From contig JAQOTA010000056.1 of assembly GCA_029532415.1 (NCBI GenBank), positions 1 to 64,000 of the forward strand: a stretch of 64,000 nt of DNA, written 5' to 3'. A program made the translations under genes and the position numbers. Positions 37,250 through 48,056 of the stretch are shown piece by piece (within the stretch, counting starts at the first letter, position 1; every line of letters begins with the position of its first letter). Below the pieces are notes generated by a model that worked only from the letters and a program-made list of their open reading frames with translations, did not search any database and was not told where the DNA came from. The stretch is from Marasmius tenuissimus. Taxonomy: Eukaryota; Basidiomycota; Agaricomycetes; Agaricales; Marasmiaceae.

Positions 37250-37391
37250 TGACAATACAATTACGGGGGAATCGATCCCAATATTTGGTGCTTTGAAAAG
37301 TTGAACAGTTGTACGGGTATCTACGGGGATTCTCCGAGAATCACGTTGATATTCGAACAGTAAGTGTCGGACCGGCATATCCAGGTTTACG

Positions 37392-40300
37392 TTATGACGA
37401 CATCTTTCCCATCCCCCGCCTCATCTGCCCCCGATTCCAAACAGATAGGAAAGTTTTCGTATACAAGATGGCTCGGTTTTGTCGCATATAGCTTACGGAT
37501 TTTCGAATCCGGCTTATGCCACTATTCCCGCACTCTGCTGCGCTGCTATTCACGCTGTCGAGGGAGGAATCGGTTGCGATGTAGTTGGACAGGAAACATG
37601 CAGAACTGCATTTGGTATGGCCAGGTGCGTGGAACTTGTCAATTAGGAACTGCGTGCCACTGAAGAACCTGGGCTCTCTTGTCATGCAGTAAGGTGCGAG
37701 TGCACACGCAAAGTCATAGACAACTCGATCCGGCGCATTTGGCCAACGGGTGTACATCGCGGAGAAGACATCGTTCCGACCCTCAGCCGTCGCAATGCAG
37801 TGAAACCCATAACAAACGCTATGCGTGCACCACACAGCCATAATGCCTCCGGTCAGACGATGCTTGCCGTATGTCGAATAATACTTGGCGCATTTCCCAC
37901 CTCTTTCTGCTGTTTTTGTGTTATCAAGGCCTCCGTCACCCTTGAGTTTGGGATACGTGGGTCTCTGGCGGATTTGGGGGAGACTGTAACAACAGCCAGT
38001 CTGTAAGCGACCAGTGAGTACTTGAGTTCTCCTCGAGGTCTTATATGCACACTCACTTGCTTCCAGTCATCATTGAATGGAGTACCAATCGATTTCTCGA
38101 TGTCCAGTCCCTCAATGTCTGTTCTATGCAAAGCACTCAAGACCGTCTTTGCTCGGGAGGATATCCATCGGCATGCTTCCAGCAGATCCTCTGGATACTG
38201 CCCCTTCTTTCGGAACTCAGACTCCAATACGTTGTAGACAGCTGGTACGTCCACGAGCTTTGACGCCTTCTGCCAGGTGGGATCTAATACGAAATCTTCA
38301 AGCATAGGAATACACTTTGCGTTCACCATTTGGAGCACAGATTCCTCGGCCGCGACCTATTCAAATAGATCAGCATTTTGATGAGTACTAGGACGGCTTC
38401 GAAGAATAACCTGTGCAAAGAAATTGCCATAGCATCGCTTAAGCGAGGGATCGACAACTTCATGAGGGGAAAGTGTTCTCTCGAAGAGTACACCCAACTC
38501 TCTTGACACCAATGTCAACCTCTGCCGGATCACCTCGTAGTCTTGAACCACCGACTGTCCTCTATCTGTCTCATCCTCGCTACCATCACTACGTTCATCC
38601 TTTCGTTTTCTCTTTGCGCCACTCACCCATCGCCTAATGAGATTCCGCAGCGGCTGCTTTGTATCCTGCGGAATGAGTTGGGGTTTGTGCGGATAAGTTC
38701 GTCCATGATTGGGGGAAGAGTTGTCGGTGTAGGTTGGTGGTCTCAGTGAGTCTTGGATGTGTTTCCGCCCAAAACCCAAGCTAACCCCGTCCCATATCAA
38801 ACAATCTGGCTCCTCCCCGCACTTCAGGCAATACATGTCCTGCGAATAGTCTTGGACGCTCACGTAGGCGAACCAAACTGACCGGAACAGATCCTCCTTC
38901 ACGAACACGGATCCTCTTCCCTCATACACCCTCGACATCGACTCTACGAATGCCACAAATGGTGTTTCGCACGTTGTAAAACGACTCGTGTATTCGTCGA
39001 GGAGTTCGTGGGTGAAGATGATGCTGTTGTTGTAATTGAAAAGCCCAAGCTCTCGCGGATCTGGCCCAAGGAAGCAGCGTTTTCTACTCGGGCAGGTATG
39101 ACACTGGACTAGTTCAATCTCTCGAGTGAGTGCCCCCGTCGTTGTGTATACGATACACGTATTCACCACTTTCTCTCTGTCTGTCGTCGGTGATATAGAT
39201 CCACAAGCACTTCGACAAAAACCACCTGATGGAATTCGTTCAGGCGGATCGGATGATGCGACTGGTCTGTCGTAATGAACAAGATCCCAAGGTAATTCGG
39301 CCCACGTCGGTGGTCGGATCGCTCTGTAAGAGATGGCTGGTTCCTCATGATGACGTGCGCGGCTTATCTCGTCGACTAGTAGACAGGAAGTCTTCTGATC
39401 AATGTATATCATCTTGTCAATGTCAACACACTCACATATGACAACATTATCCTCTGACCCTAGGGATTCTGAGTCCTCACCATCAGCAATATCATCTGGA
39501 TTGATGATTCCCATAACCTCTTGAAAAAATCGCCGTGCAGCTGTCCGATGTGGACATCCATTTGTTCCCGAGCACTCTGCACAGATCCATATGCCAGCGC
39601 CAATGTCTGAGCCAAGAAAAGTCACCATAGTCCTCCCATTGACACCAATGGTTCCTGGATTTCCAATGGCAACCGAAAATCGGTTGAACCACATCCGACT
39701 ACCCTGGTCGTTGCTACTTTCTAACTCTCTCCAGAACCACACCACTTGACCATCTAAATCAGGGTTCATGAGCATTGAATGGCCGATTTCGGTGGCGGTA
39801 AATCTTACCGCGGAATATTTTCTCTTCGAACTGACGGAACTCCTCCTCTCGGAACTCAAGGTAGGTGTCAGTGTGGACGCATCGGCCATAATTACTGCCA
39901 TCCGGACATCTGCAGGTCAGGCGTACATCTTCGCCCAGACGACGACCTTCGAAATGGTACCATTTATCCTGTTTTACCCGTGAGTTTCAAGTCAACTTAC
40001 TATCAAATAGACACTTACACTGGGCTCACGTCTACCCTTATTCCAACCTTGTATAGCATATAGGTATGTCCCAATTGGGATAAATCCTACATTTTCGGCC
40101 ACAAAATGCGCGATATAGGCTTCCAAATCATCGGCAGAGAATGCTATATTGTCTTCGAATCCGAGTGGTCCCACCTGTTCGATCTGTGCGCTCGGAAAGA
40201 CATCATCTGAAATGTTGAGCTCGTTAGACAACGCTGTGATTGGGGTATCCTCTGGGTTTTGTCGCCTAATTTTCCTGGACCATCCTCGTTGCGGGTTGGC

Positions 40301-40528
40301 TTCCTGAGCCATCCGAGACTTTCGTTTCTTTGAGGGACTTTCTCTGACCCAAGATAGGTCATTGTTATCGACGGTTTGATCCCATCTCTCCCAAATTCCT
40401 GTTCCTGCCTCTGTTGTACCCTCTGCTAGCTCGAGCCCTTCAAAGTGATCCCACACGGCAGAGCGGTCTTCAGCGCGATCGTTTTCTTCTAGGTCTTGAA
40501 GGACGCTGTCCCATAGGTCTTTCGACAT
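37392..40528 (-). CDS. SWIM/cysteine-cluster protein with KDZ transposase-like C-terminus
   Basis: Model: complement(join(37392..38000, 38057..38356, 38411..39753, 39809..39968, 40019..40528)), 973 aa, all phases consistent. Residues 1-170 are acidic and polar. A SWIM-like zinc motif CxCx8CxH lies at Cys189, Cys191, Cys200 and His202. Another cluster (WICAECSGTNGCPH) follows at about 260-275. The central part has CHTCPSRKRCFLG and CLKCGEEPDCLIWDGVSLGF. The C-terminal ~200 residues show YDFACALAPYC, FLIDKFHAPGHTKCSSACF and INSSAAECGNSGISRIRKS-like motifs (VNSSAAECGNSG here). Their order resembles the D...D...E layout of KDZ RNase H-fold transposases with added zinc ligands. I infer a transposase or transposase-derived protein of the KDZ sphere; the first acidic residue is uncertain, so activity is unproven. 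Confidence 0.65.
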
Positions 40529-40733
40529 AATGTGGGTGTTATCTTGTTGGGTAGTAATGCATATGCAGACTAATCAAAACCCTTGAAAACCCTTTTGATG
40601 CCCATCCCTGTTCCAACTCGTGTTGGTGCAGGTGTTAAATTTCGAATTTGTGACCATGATACCAAATGACCTTTGTTTTGTCAGACGTGCGACGAGGCAA
40701 ATATTTGTCACACTCACTTTCTTCTCTCCCATC
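40529..40733. promoter_or_regulatory. divergent promoter of cysteine-cluster and accessory genes
   Basis: 205 bp between head-to-head start codons. The tight divergent layout suggests shared control and common cargo. Confidence 0.45.
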
Positions 40734-42244
40734 ATGTCTGCCGTGAGGGTGTCTCCCCGCAAACGACAGCCTACTGAGCGGCAATTGCAACTCGACCGCC
40801 CCACAAAAACTGTCCAGCGTCAGCCACGTCGATGCAAGCAGTGTCCGCCGCCTCATCCTCTTCAAACTGAGTGTACTGTACACTACAAACGTGCGCCACG
40901 TCGACAACCGACAGAGGGTCCCAACCTGCCCGCTATGAATCAATCAGTAAGTCTGTACTATACTCTTCAGCCCTCCTTTTGTCTTAATAATATTCAGCGA
41001 TTGTCCCCGGAAGTCGAACAATCCTCTTGTAAGTCGCCCAAACAGACTCGCGGTAGACAGCATTCACAAGTTTCTTATTCATAGTGCCTACATGCGGCCT
41101 GTCGCTTGATACGGGAAACCTCTTGGGTCCCTCGGCTCAAGAGCGAGTGAACAGGGCGGAGCCACCTTCCCCCACCCCGGTTACAAATCACATCCTCGAC
41201 CAACCGCTTTTTGGAGGGTTTTCTGTCTTGGACGACACCCAAAGGCCACAAACCCAGCTCAATGGCTCCGAGATCGTTCCTGATATCGGCCATTCGATAC
41301 TCAATGATCCAGCTACTCTGCCGGCCCCTTTTGGATCTACCCAGGACGATCATAACTACAGCCCGTTTCCACCGGGCGCTATGCTCAGCGCCGATCCAGG
41401 GGGTATCCTCCAGACTCCCACTCGACAGAGTGGCGTTGGTCGTATGCGTTTGGCTCATCTTTGCGTCTATTTGTTTCTGACCTCATGTGCAACAGAACCA
41501 CCATCTCCATTGGTTCCGGACTCAGGGTCCAGTAGACCTCCGAGTCCCAGCCCAAGTGCTAGTACCCCCACCCCGGTTCGTCGTAATCGAGTTGCCCGGA
41601 CTTTCATCAACGGGAAGCGACAGCGTGCAACCAACGCTAATCCCCACTTTGGCTTCATGCTTGCAAAGAAAGGCACCGGCATTCACAGTAAATCCACCGT
41701 TCTCTATTCTAAGCATGGATTTGAACTCGGGGGTAGAAATCGTTCGGTCGGGATCGCTAGTTGGTCCTCTTCCAAGGCATCAAATCAATCGCCGTTTCAC
41801 CCGTGCCACTGACCGTATTCTCCTTAACGTGAGTCTTTAGTATCAGTAGTTCATTCGGACAATCAATCTAACACGAACCACTAGTGTGAAAAGGTTTCAA
41901 ACGAAACGGGGTGCTGGCTATACATCGCGGCCCACCATCCGTCGGTGCAGGGGGAGCACGTGAGCTGGATGTCACCAGCCATGCGAGACGAGCTACCTCC
42001 GAACGCGCAGAACCGGCTGAACAACACTGCGTCAGGTCTTTTCTCAGCATTGAAGTTGGCCCGTCGCCAAAATGTCGCGGAAGTCGAATTGGAGGCTGCC
42101 AAGGCCAGAGCCGAGCGTGACGCAGCGCAGAAGGCCCTGGCAGAACATCAGTCGGTTATCGATAAGCTCGCTTTCACCCTACGATCCCAGGGTATGGATG
42201 TTGCTTCGATTCTTGCGCCCATTGCCAACGGGTCTGGCTCCTAG
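40734..42244 (+). CDS. accessory protein of the TET/KDZ neighbourhood, unknown domain
   Basis: Model: join(40734..40946, 40998..41028, 41085..41441, 41496..41732, 41761..41828, 41885..42244), 421 aa. The basic N-terminus has a short Cys cluster (RCKQCPPPHPLQTECTVHY). The middle is Pro/Ser-rich and disordered. A conserved-looking block follows: NPHFGFMLAKKGTGIHSKST, then RRFTRATDRILLNCEKVSNE, then TGCWLYIAAHHPSVQGEHV. The C-terminus is a coiled coil (EVELEAAKARAERDAAQKAL). KDZ elements that carry TET/JBP genes often also encode a divergent HMG-type protein; this could be that partner, but I cannot show an HMG fold. The 28-bp intron at 41733-41760 is very short and needs transcript support. Confidence 0.6.
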
Positions 42245-42489
42245 GCGTACTGTTCTCATTAATATGTTAAGTACCAATGACTTTCTACCTTATAAAAATC
42301 TTATGCTTCCTGAAATGATCATTCGGAGTCCCAGAATTATCTGAGAACAGGTGAATGCGTGTCGCGCGCAGTGTCCATGTGATGAGACGGGTCACCTGGC
42401 TCGTGGGAGATATCTGTGACTGATAAAGCCGCACTGCCAGGTCATCGCCACCAACGTCAATTTTCCTTCCATCGATTCACTTCAATATA

Positions 42490-44621
42490 ATGTCGGAACC
42501 GATTGAATATGCCGGTAAGTTTGTCCAAACTCTAATTTTTAAGGCTTTGTTTCTTCCTCGTCGCAGCCCCGACCTTGGGGCAGTCGACTTTTCCCCCCCG
42601 TTTCTGCGAATCGTCGTCGTTATCGATGTTGAACAGTAACGAGTGGATGAAGCCCCGACCTTGGGGCTTCATCATCTTCGTTTCGTTTCATTTGGCAGCT
42701 CAGCCGTGCAGCGGTCCTCTGTTTTTGTCAAAGACGTCGCCCCGACCTTGGGGCAGCGGCTTTGTATTTTTTTTGTTTTGTTTTTTCCAGCTATTTCTCG
42801 TATTTTCTCTGGCACAAGCCTCTTTATTTCAATTCCTCCGGTAGCCCCGACCTTGGGGCTACCCTCAGGCTAGCCTTCATCTCGTCGTTGCCCCGACTTT
42901 GGGGCGGAGGCTTGTTTATGTTTCATTTTGTTTCTTTGCATTCAACGGCGGTGGTGACGGTTTTGTCTCGCTTCGTTAACCCCGACCTTAGGGCTCTTTG
43001 TTATTCATCATTGCCCCAGCCCGATTGCTTACTATTTTTTTCCCCAACTTTTGTTTGAGTGCTACTCACTACCCCTTTTTACCCTCAAGCTCGCGTCCTT
43101 AGAAACCAAAAGGAATTTGGTAGTGGGAACAAGGTTGATGCTGCCAAGATCGTCTTGGAGAACTTCGATACCGCCGCCTTGCTTCAGCGCCGTCAAGAGC
43201 AGCAAGTCGTTCACGAAAACTGTGATGAAGACCAGCCAGTCTTGATCGACAATCCGAACGTGAAGTCGAAACCAAAACTCCCCTCTTTGACACCTCTTGT
43301 TCAGCTGGCAAAACCGTCACCTTCCTCTCCCTTCGTCCCACTGGCCCACCCGCCATTGCCGGCTGCTTTCGTCCCCGACCCGAACAAAACGGCCAAACAG
43401 AACCGAAATGCCTTACAGCGTTGGCGCTGGCGAAGGAAACGAAAATCCGCACGTCTTGCCGCCCAACGCATGGCTGGGACAACGCTCAAGGGATGTGCAG
43501 CCAGGAAGGTAGCCCGAACGCTCTTGGACAAGAAGAAGCACATCCTGATCGGTCAAGATTTGGCTACGAACCTGGAAGCACGGAAGGGTGGGAGCTGGAC
43601 AGGGAGGAAGGTAGAGCGGGATGGGAAGACCTATACGCTCCAGCAGGTGTTGGATACGCCTGGTATGCGTCTGGTGCACTGGGATGGAAGGTACGTACCT
43701 GATAACTCTGTTCAATAGTTGTCTCTGATTAAGATGTTCATAGTGAGACCCTACTCGTTGACGATTCGAAGACACGGCACGTTGTTACGTGCCTTGAGAT
43801 ACCCGACGACCCCTCCTGGTTCAAAGACCTCAACAACTTCGTGGAACTGATCGACTGGGCAGAGGAAGAAATTCGGGAGCGAAAAGGTGACTGCGAAGGT
43901 CGACGAGGCAAGTACGCGTCGATCCCTACCGGAATCTCGTTCGGTGGTGGTCAGACTCAGCCTGGCAATTTCTCGCAGACTGCTGTTGAGCAAGAGGTTT
44001 GGGCGAAGGTATACGCTCATCCCTTCTACCAACGAGCACTTCGATATGCTCAACGTACGTTCTATACTTACTAAGTTTAGTTCGTTCTCAAACATGATGA
44101 TTGTTACAGATGGAATGAAGTCGTATCACTCCAAACTGGAACGACTTTATAGCAATGTTAAGCAAGGCTTACGTGTTGACAACCCCAACCTCGTTGACCC
44201 CCTTCCAGGTTGCTGTTTCTCAGCATGCAACCTCAACATGGGGAGGGCCGTCACTCTTAGACATACCGACTTTCTTAACCTGCTTTTTGGTCAATGCGCG
44301 GTCCTTCCCCTCGGTCATTTCGATTATGAAGCGGGTGGCCATCTAGTGCTCTGGGACCTGGGTCTGGTTATCGAGTTCCCGCCCGGCTCCATGATTCTTC
44401 TCCCTTCCGCCCTTATCGAGCATTCGAATGTTTCCATTGCAGGTAATGAACGTCGCTCTTCTATCACATTCTACTCCGCATCGGGACTGTTCCGTTGGGT
44501 TACGAACGGATATATGTCCGATAAGGAGTTCAAGGATAGGGCTGGTACGAAGATGAGACAACGGTGGGATCAGCACCGTGCTGACCTCTGGAAAGTTGGA
44601 TTAGAATTACTATCTAGGTAG
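42490..44621 (+). CDS. TET/JBP-family 2-oxoglutarate/Fe(II) dioxygenase
   Basis: Model: join(42490..42514, 43090..43690, 43744..44054, 44110..44621), 482 aa. The first exon codes for only MSEPIEYA and is followed by a 575-bp intron, ten times the local norm. Residues ~100-180 are basic (LQRWRWRRKRKSARLAAQR). The catalytic half has the iron-binding HxD (RHTDFLN, His364/Asp366), the structural GHFDYEAGGHLVLWDL, the distal His417 (IEHSNVSI) and the 2-oxoglutarate-binding Arg (ERRSSITFY, 427/428). GLFRWVTNGY is typical of basidiomycete members. All key residues are present, so it is predicted active. The family oxidises 5-methylcytosine or thymine in DNA. In basidiomycetes these genes are expanded and linked to KDZ transposons, in keeping with the gene at 37.4-40.5 kb. 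Confidence 0.82.
42566..42995 (+). repeat. six hairpin repeats in TET intron 1
   Basis: GCCCC-GACCTT-GGGGC occurs at 42566-42581, 42652-42667, 42739-42754 and 42844-42859, with one-base variants at 42890-42905 (GACTTT loop) and 42980-42995 (partly decayed). Spacing is mostly 86-105 bp, with one at 46. In copies 2 and 4 the different flanking bases also pair: GATGAAG with CTTCATC gives an 11-bp stem (42646-42673), GTAG with CTAC an 8-bp stem (42841-42862). The DNA between is pyrimidine-rich. All copies lie inside intron 1 on the transcribed strand. Confidence 0.9.
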
Positions 44622-45036
44622 TCTAGTAACTCACGTGTTGTCTAAAACTTCGAATTCTGAACTCCATATTGTTATGAAATGTCGTATGAATGAGGTTTGA
44701 GGCCTGAATGAATGCCTTTGTAGCCTGTGGAACCGGTGGGCGGTGGAGACTCGCCTGCCAAATTGATTAAGCGCCCGTTGATTGACACTGAAACCGTCCA
44801 TCTACAATGCATATCTAGAGAATATGATGAAAGGATGCGCCTGGGCCATCCTGTATGGTATATCAGCCTTGTGTTCAGTTTTTGAGACTTTTGAAAAGGT
44901 CAGACCACAACTTTGAAGATCAGGAAGGTGGGTAGGTTTCGTGATGTAGCTCTCGCGTGTCACCTGCATTATAGCTCCCTCGTTCTCTAACCACCACGGT
45001 AGGCTTACTCTTTACAGTTCTACCTCTCACTACGTT
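44622..45036. other. intergenic, no gene seen
   Basis: 415 bp between the TET gene and the small basic protein, same direction. It must hold a terminator and a promoter. Confidence 0.5.
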
Positions 45037-45855
45037 ATGGTTCGACCTCGAAAATACAAAACCAAGGCAGAACAGCAAAAAGCCGTCCTAGAGAAGTCCA
45101 AACGAAGTTATAACAAGTACGTCTTCACCATCTATCCTCTCACTACTTTCGTTGAAGTCTTGAAATTTGATATCTAGACATCGTGTCGAGATCCTAGCCC
45201 GACGTCAAAATCAGCGAAGGGAACATAAGCAACGGCAGGAGTTCGTTCACTGCAGTCTCAAATAGTTAGCTCGATTCTGACTCTCTCATACCTCAGTCAA
45301 GCGCTGGTGAAAGATCTTCTCGGCTCAATACATAGAAGATCAACGAAGGACTTGGACAAAACGGAGGAAAAACGTGCACATCGGTGCGTCCATATTCATT
45401 CATTTTGATTCTATCGCTCAAGTCACAACAAAAGTTTCTTCGAGTCGCTTCATGACGTCTACTGTGCTGAAATCTCGAAGGCATTCACTACAAGCCCACT
45501 CGAATTCTACGAACTACTTTGTAAACGTACAATTTCCTGGCTAGACCGAGGTTCTGCGGGTGATTCGCCCTTTAGCCAGCTGGAATCGCAAATTCAGCGA
45601 CTCAACACTAATGTCACCCTTCACGCAGACAAGATCTACAATCTATTTGGTGACAAAGACCTATACCAACGGTTCATGAGGCTTCGGGAGCTTGTAAGAG
45701 AGCATATGGCTTGTATTGACGAACTGGAGTACGGACGACTAGTGGATGGGCTGGTGGGAGAGGAACAGCTGTATGAAAAGTATAAAGAGGGACGTTGTGC
45801 ATACCAAACACCCTCCCGGGTTCCATTAATTTCTGGTAGGAAGCTCCTATTGTAG
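45037..45855 (+). CDS. small basic protein, unknown
   Basis: Model: join(45037..45116, 45178..45240, 45297..45383, 45435..45855), 216 aa. The N-terminus MVRPRKYKTKAEQQKAV and the following KHRVEILARRQNQRREHKQR form a highly basic helical region that looks nuclear and nucleic-acid binding. The rest is helical (FFESLHDVYCAEISKAF, YQRFMRLRELVREHMACIDEL) without known motifs. Basic-headed genes of this kind occur beside TET/KDZ cassettes in mushrooms, from memory; that link is inference. Confidence 0.6.
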
Positions 45856-46283
45856 AGTTGGATGGGATATCTTTATTTATATAGAGAACCCCCAAAGTCC
45901 TACAAAAGTCCTACAGATTCACAACAAGGTGAAGAGAAACGGTCAATTACAAGGCTAGGGTATCAGGTTGAGCATACGGAAACCGATAACGGTAAGATTC
46001 GAGCGCTTGAGCCCTGAGTCCATATCGGGTTTTCAAGCGCCAGTGAGTGGATAAAAGTGCTGTCAACTGGCACATGAATGCCGTGAATCTGGGACTGGTT
46101 CTGAAGTTCTCCATACAGTTGAACAGACTGATGAAAATTGAGGACTTCTGAACGTATTTCTGTCGAGGGGTGGCTGGGTTGAGCTACGATAAACTCCTCG
46201 ACTCATCAAATGTCGGAAGGGGACAATGGGGAAAGGCAGAAAATATATTCAAGATCCGACTACATACAGATCAATCCTTCAAC
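45856..46283. other. convergent intergenic region
   Basis: 428 bp between two stop codons. Nothing recognised. Confidence 0.5.
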
Positions 46284-47685
46284 TCATAGATGGGAATAAG
46301 TTGTACCCCAGCTGGTGGCAGGTCCGTCCTCGTATTCCGGGGCAACGGGGAGTGGGTCACGTATATCCTCAGTTAGGATGACCGATTGTGGAAGTTCAAA
46401 TCCGACTTTTTGTAGGCGCTCCCGAAAGGCCCGGATAAATGTTCCACCCGGGAATTCTGACCGAGATCGATAGCAGCAACGAATATGGGTGAGCTGGTCC
46501 TTCAGATCCTCAAGACTTGTGCTGATGGTGGTCCAGTCCAGTCGCTTCATTCCGCTCATGATTTGGGGGGGGTTTCCATGGAATACGAGGGTGTGGAGAG
46601 ACGGAAAAGTGTCAGGGTTGACATTCCCAAGGAATAATGAAGCCCAAGTGATGTCCATTTCCAGTCCCTGGACATGTGGAAGGGAAGGCAGGGATGATTC
46701 CTGATTGTCTGAATGACGTTCGATATCAGTTGTTCTCCTGTGCAGACAAATCAGACGACTTACCGTCATCAGACGGGTCGTGCTCATCCAAAAGCAACAA
46801 TCGGTTCAATCGGTGACCGAAATGTTCCACGGTTTCACGGACTGTGAAACGGTTTTCGGCCAGGCAGCTTCCCAGAGTGAAGGAGACGAGATTAGGGGCC
46901 CGGAGAAATTGAACGACCCTGGTCAAGAACGAAACCGAAGTGTCATAGTCGGAGGAGTGGAAGAGGTGTAGCGTCTGTAGTAATGGAAGCTGAACCACAT
47001 GAATATTGTACAGCCGAGAGTGAAAAGGAGAGCTGTGAAGCTCAAGGGTCGTGATACGGCCGTGTGCCGCATGCATGAGTATCCACTGGAACCGAGTGGG
47101 GATGTTGCCCAGGATGAAGTGGTCTGTGTTCGAAAGGCGGGATACAATTGTCTCGAAGACGACCTGCCCAAATTCCACTGCCCAGCTCTGAGGCTTCCTC
47201 CTACTTGAGGAGAACTTGGCGACACGGATTTCGGGAGATGCAACAACAAGGAGAGCAGCGAAAACTTCTCCAGGGTTCAGGCACACGTCGATGTGTACCG
47301 TAGCATACTGTAAGGATCGGGCTGGTATAGTTCGGCTGCTTAGATGTTCCCATATGATATGTCGATCCTTCCTCCAAAGATTGAGATGAGATTCGGGCTG
47401 GAGCAACTCTGTGGCTGTGGAAAAATAGAGGCGTGATACTTGGGAAATCGCCATGAGATCCGACCGGGGTAAGAAGTGGAGAGTATGACGACGGAGCTCG
47501 GGGATATTTAGTGGGCTTGGAGTGGGTGCAGGAGGGAAAGGGGGCGAACGGGGCTCTTTCTGAACAGGGTTGTGAGAAAGACTCATGAAGAGATAAGGTA
47601 GAATGAAGCCAAAAAGAATAGCCGGACGGGGAAATAGAGGGAAAAAAAAGAGTCTGGCGACAGTGTCGAAAGTGGTTGTACACAT
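46284..47685 (-). CDS. F-box/LRR-type protein
   Basis: Model: complement(join(46284..46708, 46764..47685)), 448 aa from the ATG at 47685; an alternative ATG at 47586 gives 415 aa and would drop a hydrophobic N-terminus (LFFFPLFPRPAILFGFILPY). The F-box is PLNIPELRRHTLHFLPRSDLM followed by SQVSRLYFSTATELL. Leu-rich lines follow, such as ITTLELHSSPFHSRLYN and LPLLQTLHLFHSSDYD. F-box proteins recruit substrates to SCF ubiquitin ligases; the substrate is unknown. The later ATG is the more likely start, since the F-box usually lies near the N-terminus. Confidence 0.75.
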
Positions 47686-48056
47686 GGTAGTGTGAGTGTA
47701 TGTGGGTTTGTTGGAGGGAGAGAGTGGCTGAGTCGCGATCAAGTATGAAAGCGCGTTGTGCCGTAATCACAACCAAATAGAAACCAATAGGCAATTTGAC
47801 GCGTGTGATGCCATCACACGCCCATTCGGTGGATTGTTATCTTGCTTCACATAAAGCGCCGGTCAGCTGTCAAGGACAAGAAAGCTAGCCAGATTAGTCG
47901 CGATTCAGACCGAATGGGGATCAGAAGGGAAGGCCGAGACTTCAGAACAAAAACGGTACATCGAGTTGTGGTAAGTGATCCATTGCTTTCCATCATCCAC
48001 GAGTGATACATCTTGTTTCTGCGCGAATTCCAAGCCCAATCTCAGTAGGATCAAAC
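47686..48056. promoter_or_regulatory. divergent intergenic region
   Basis: 371 bp between head-to-head genes. No TATA box is obvious. Confidence 0.4.

Noticed and set aside
42566..42995. CRISPR-like array
   Set aside because: The regular short palindromes are 16 bp with irregular long spacers inside a eukaryotic intron, with no cas genes, so CRISPR is excluded.
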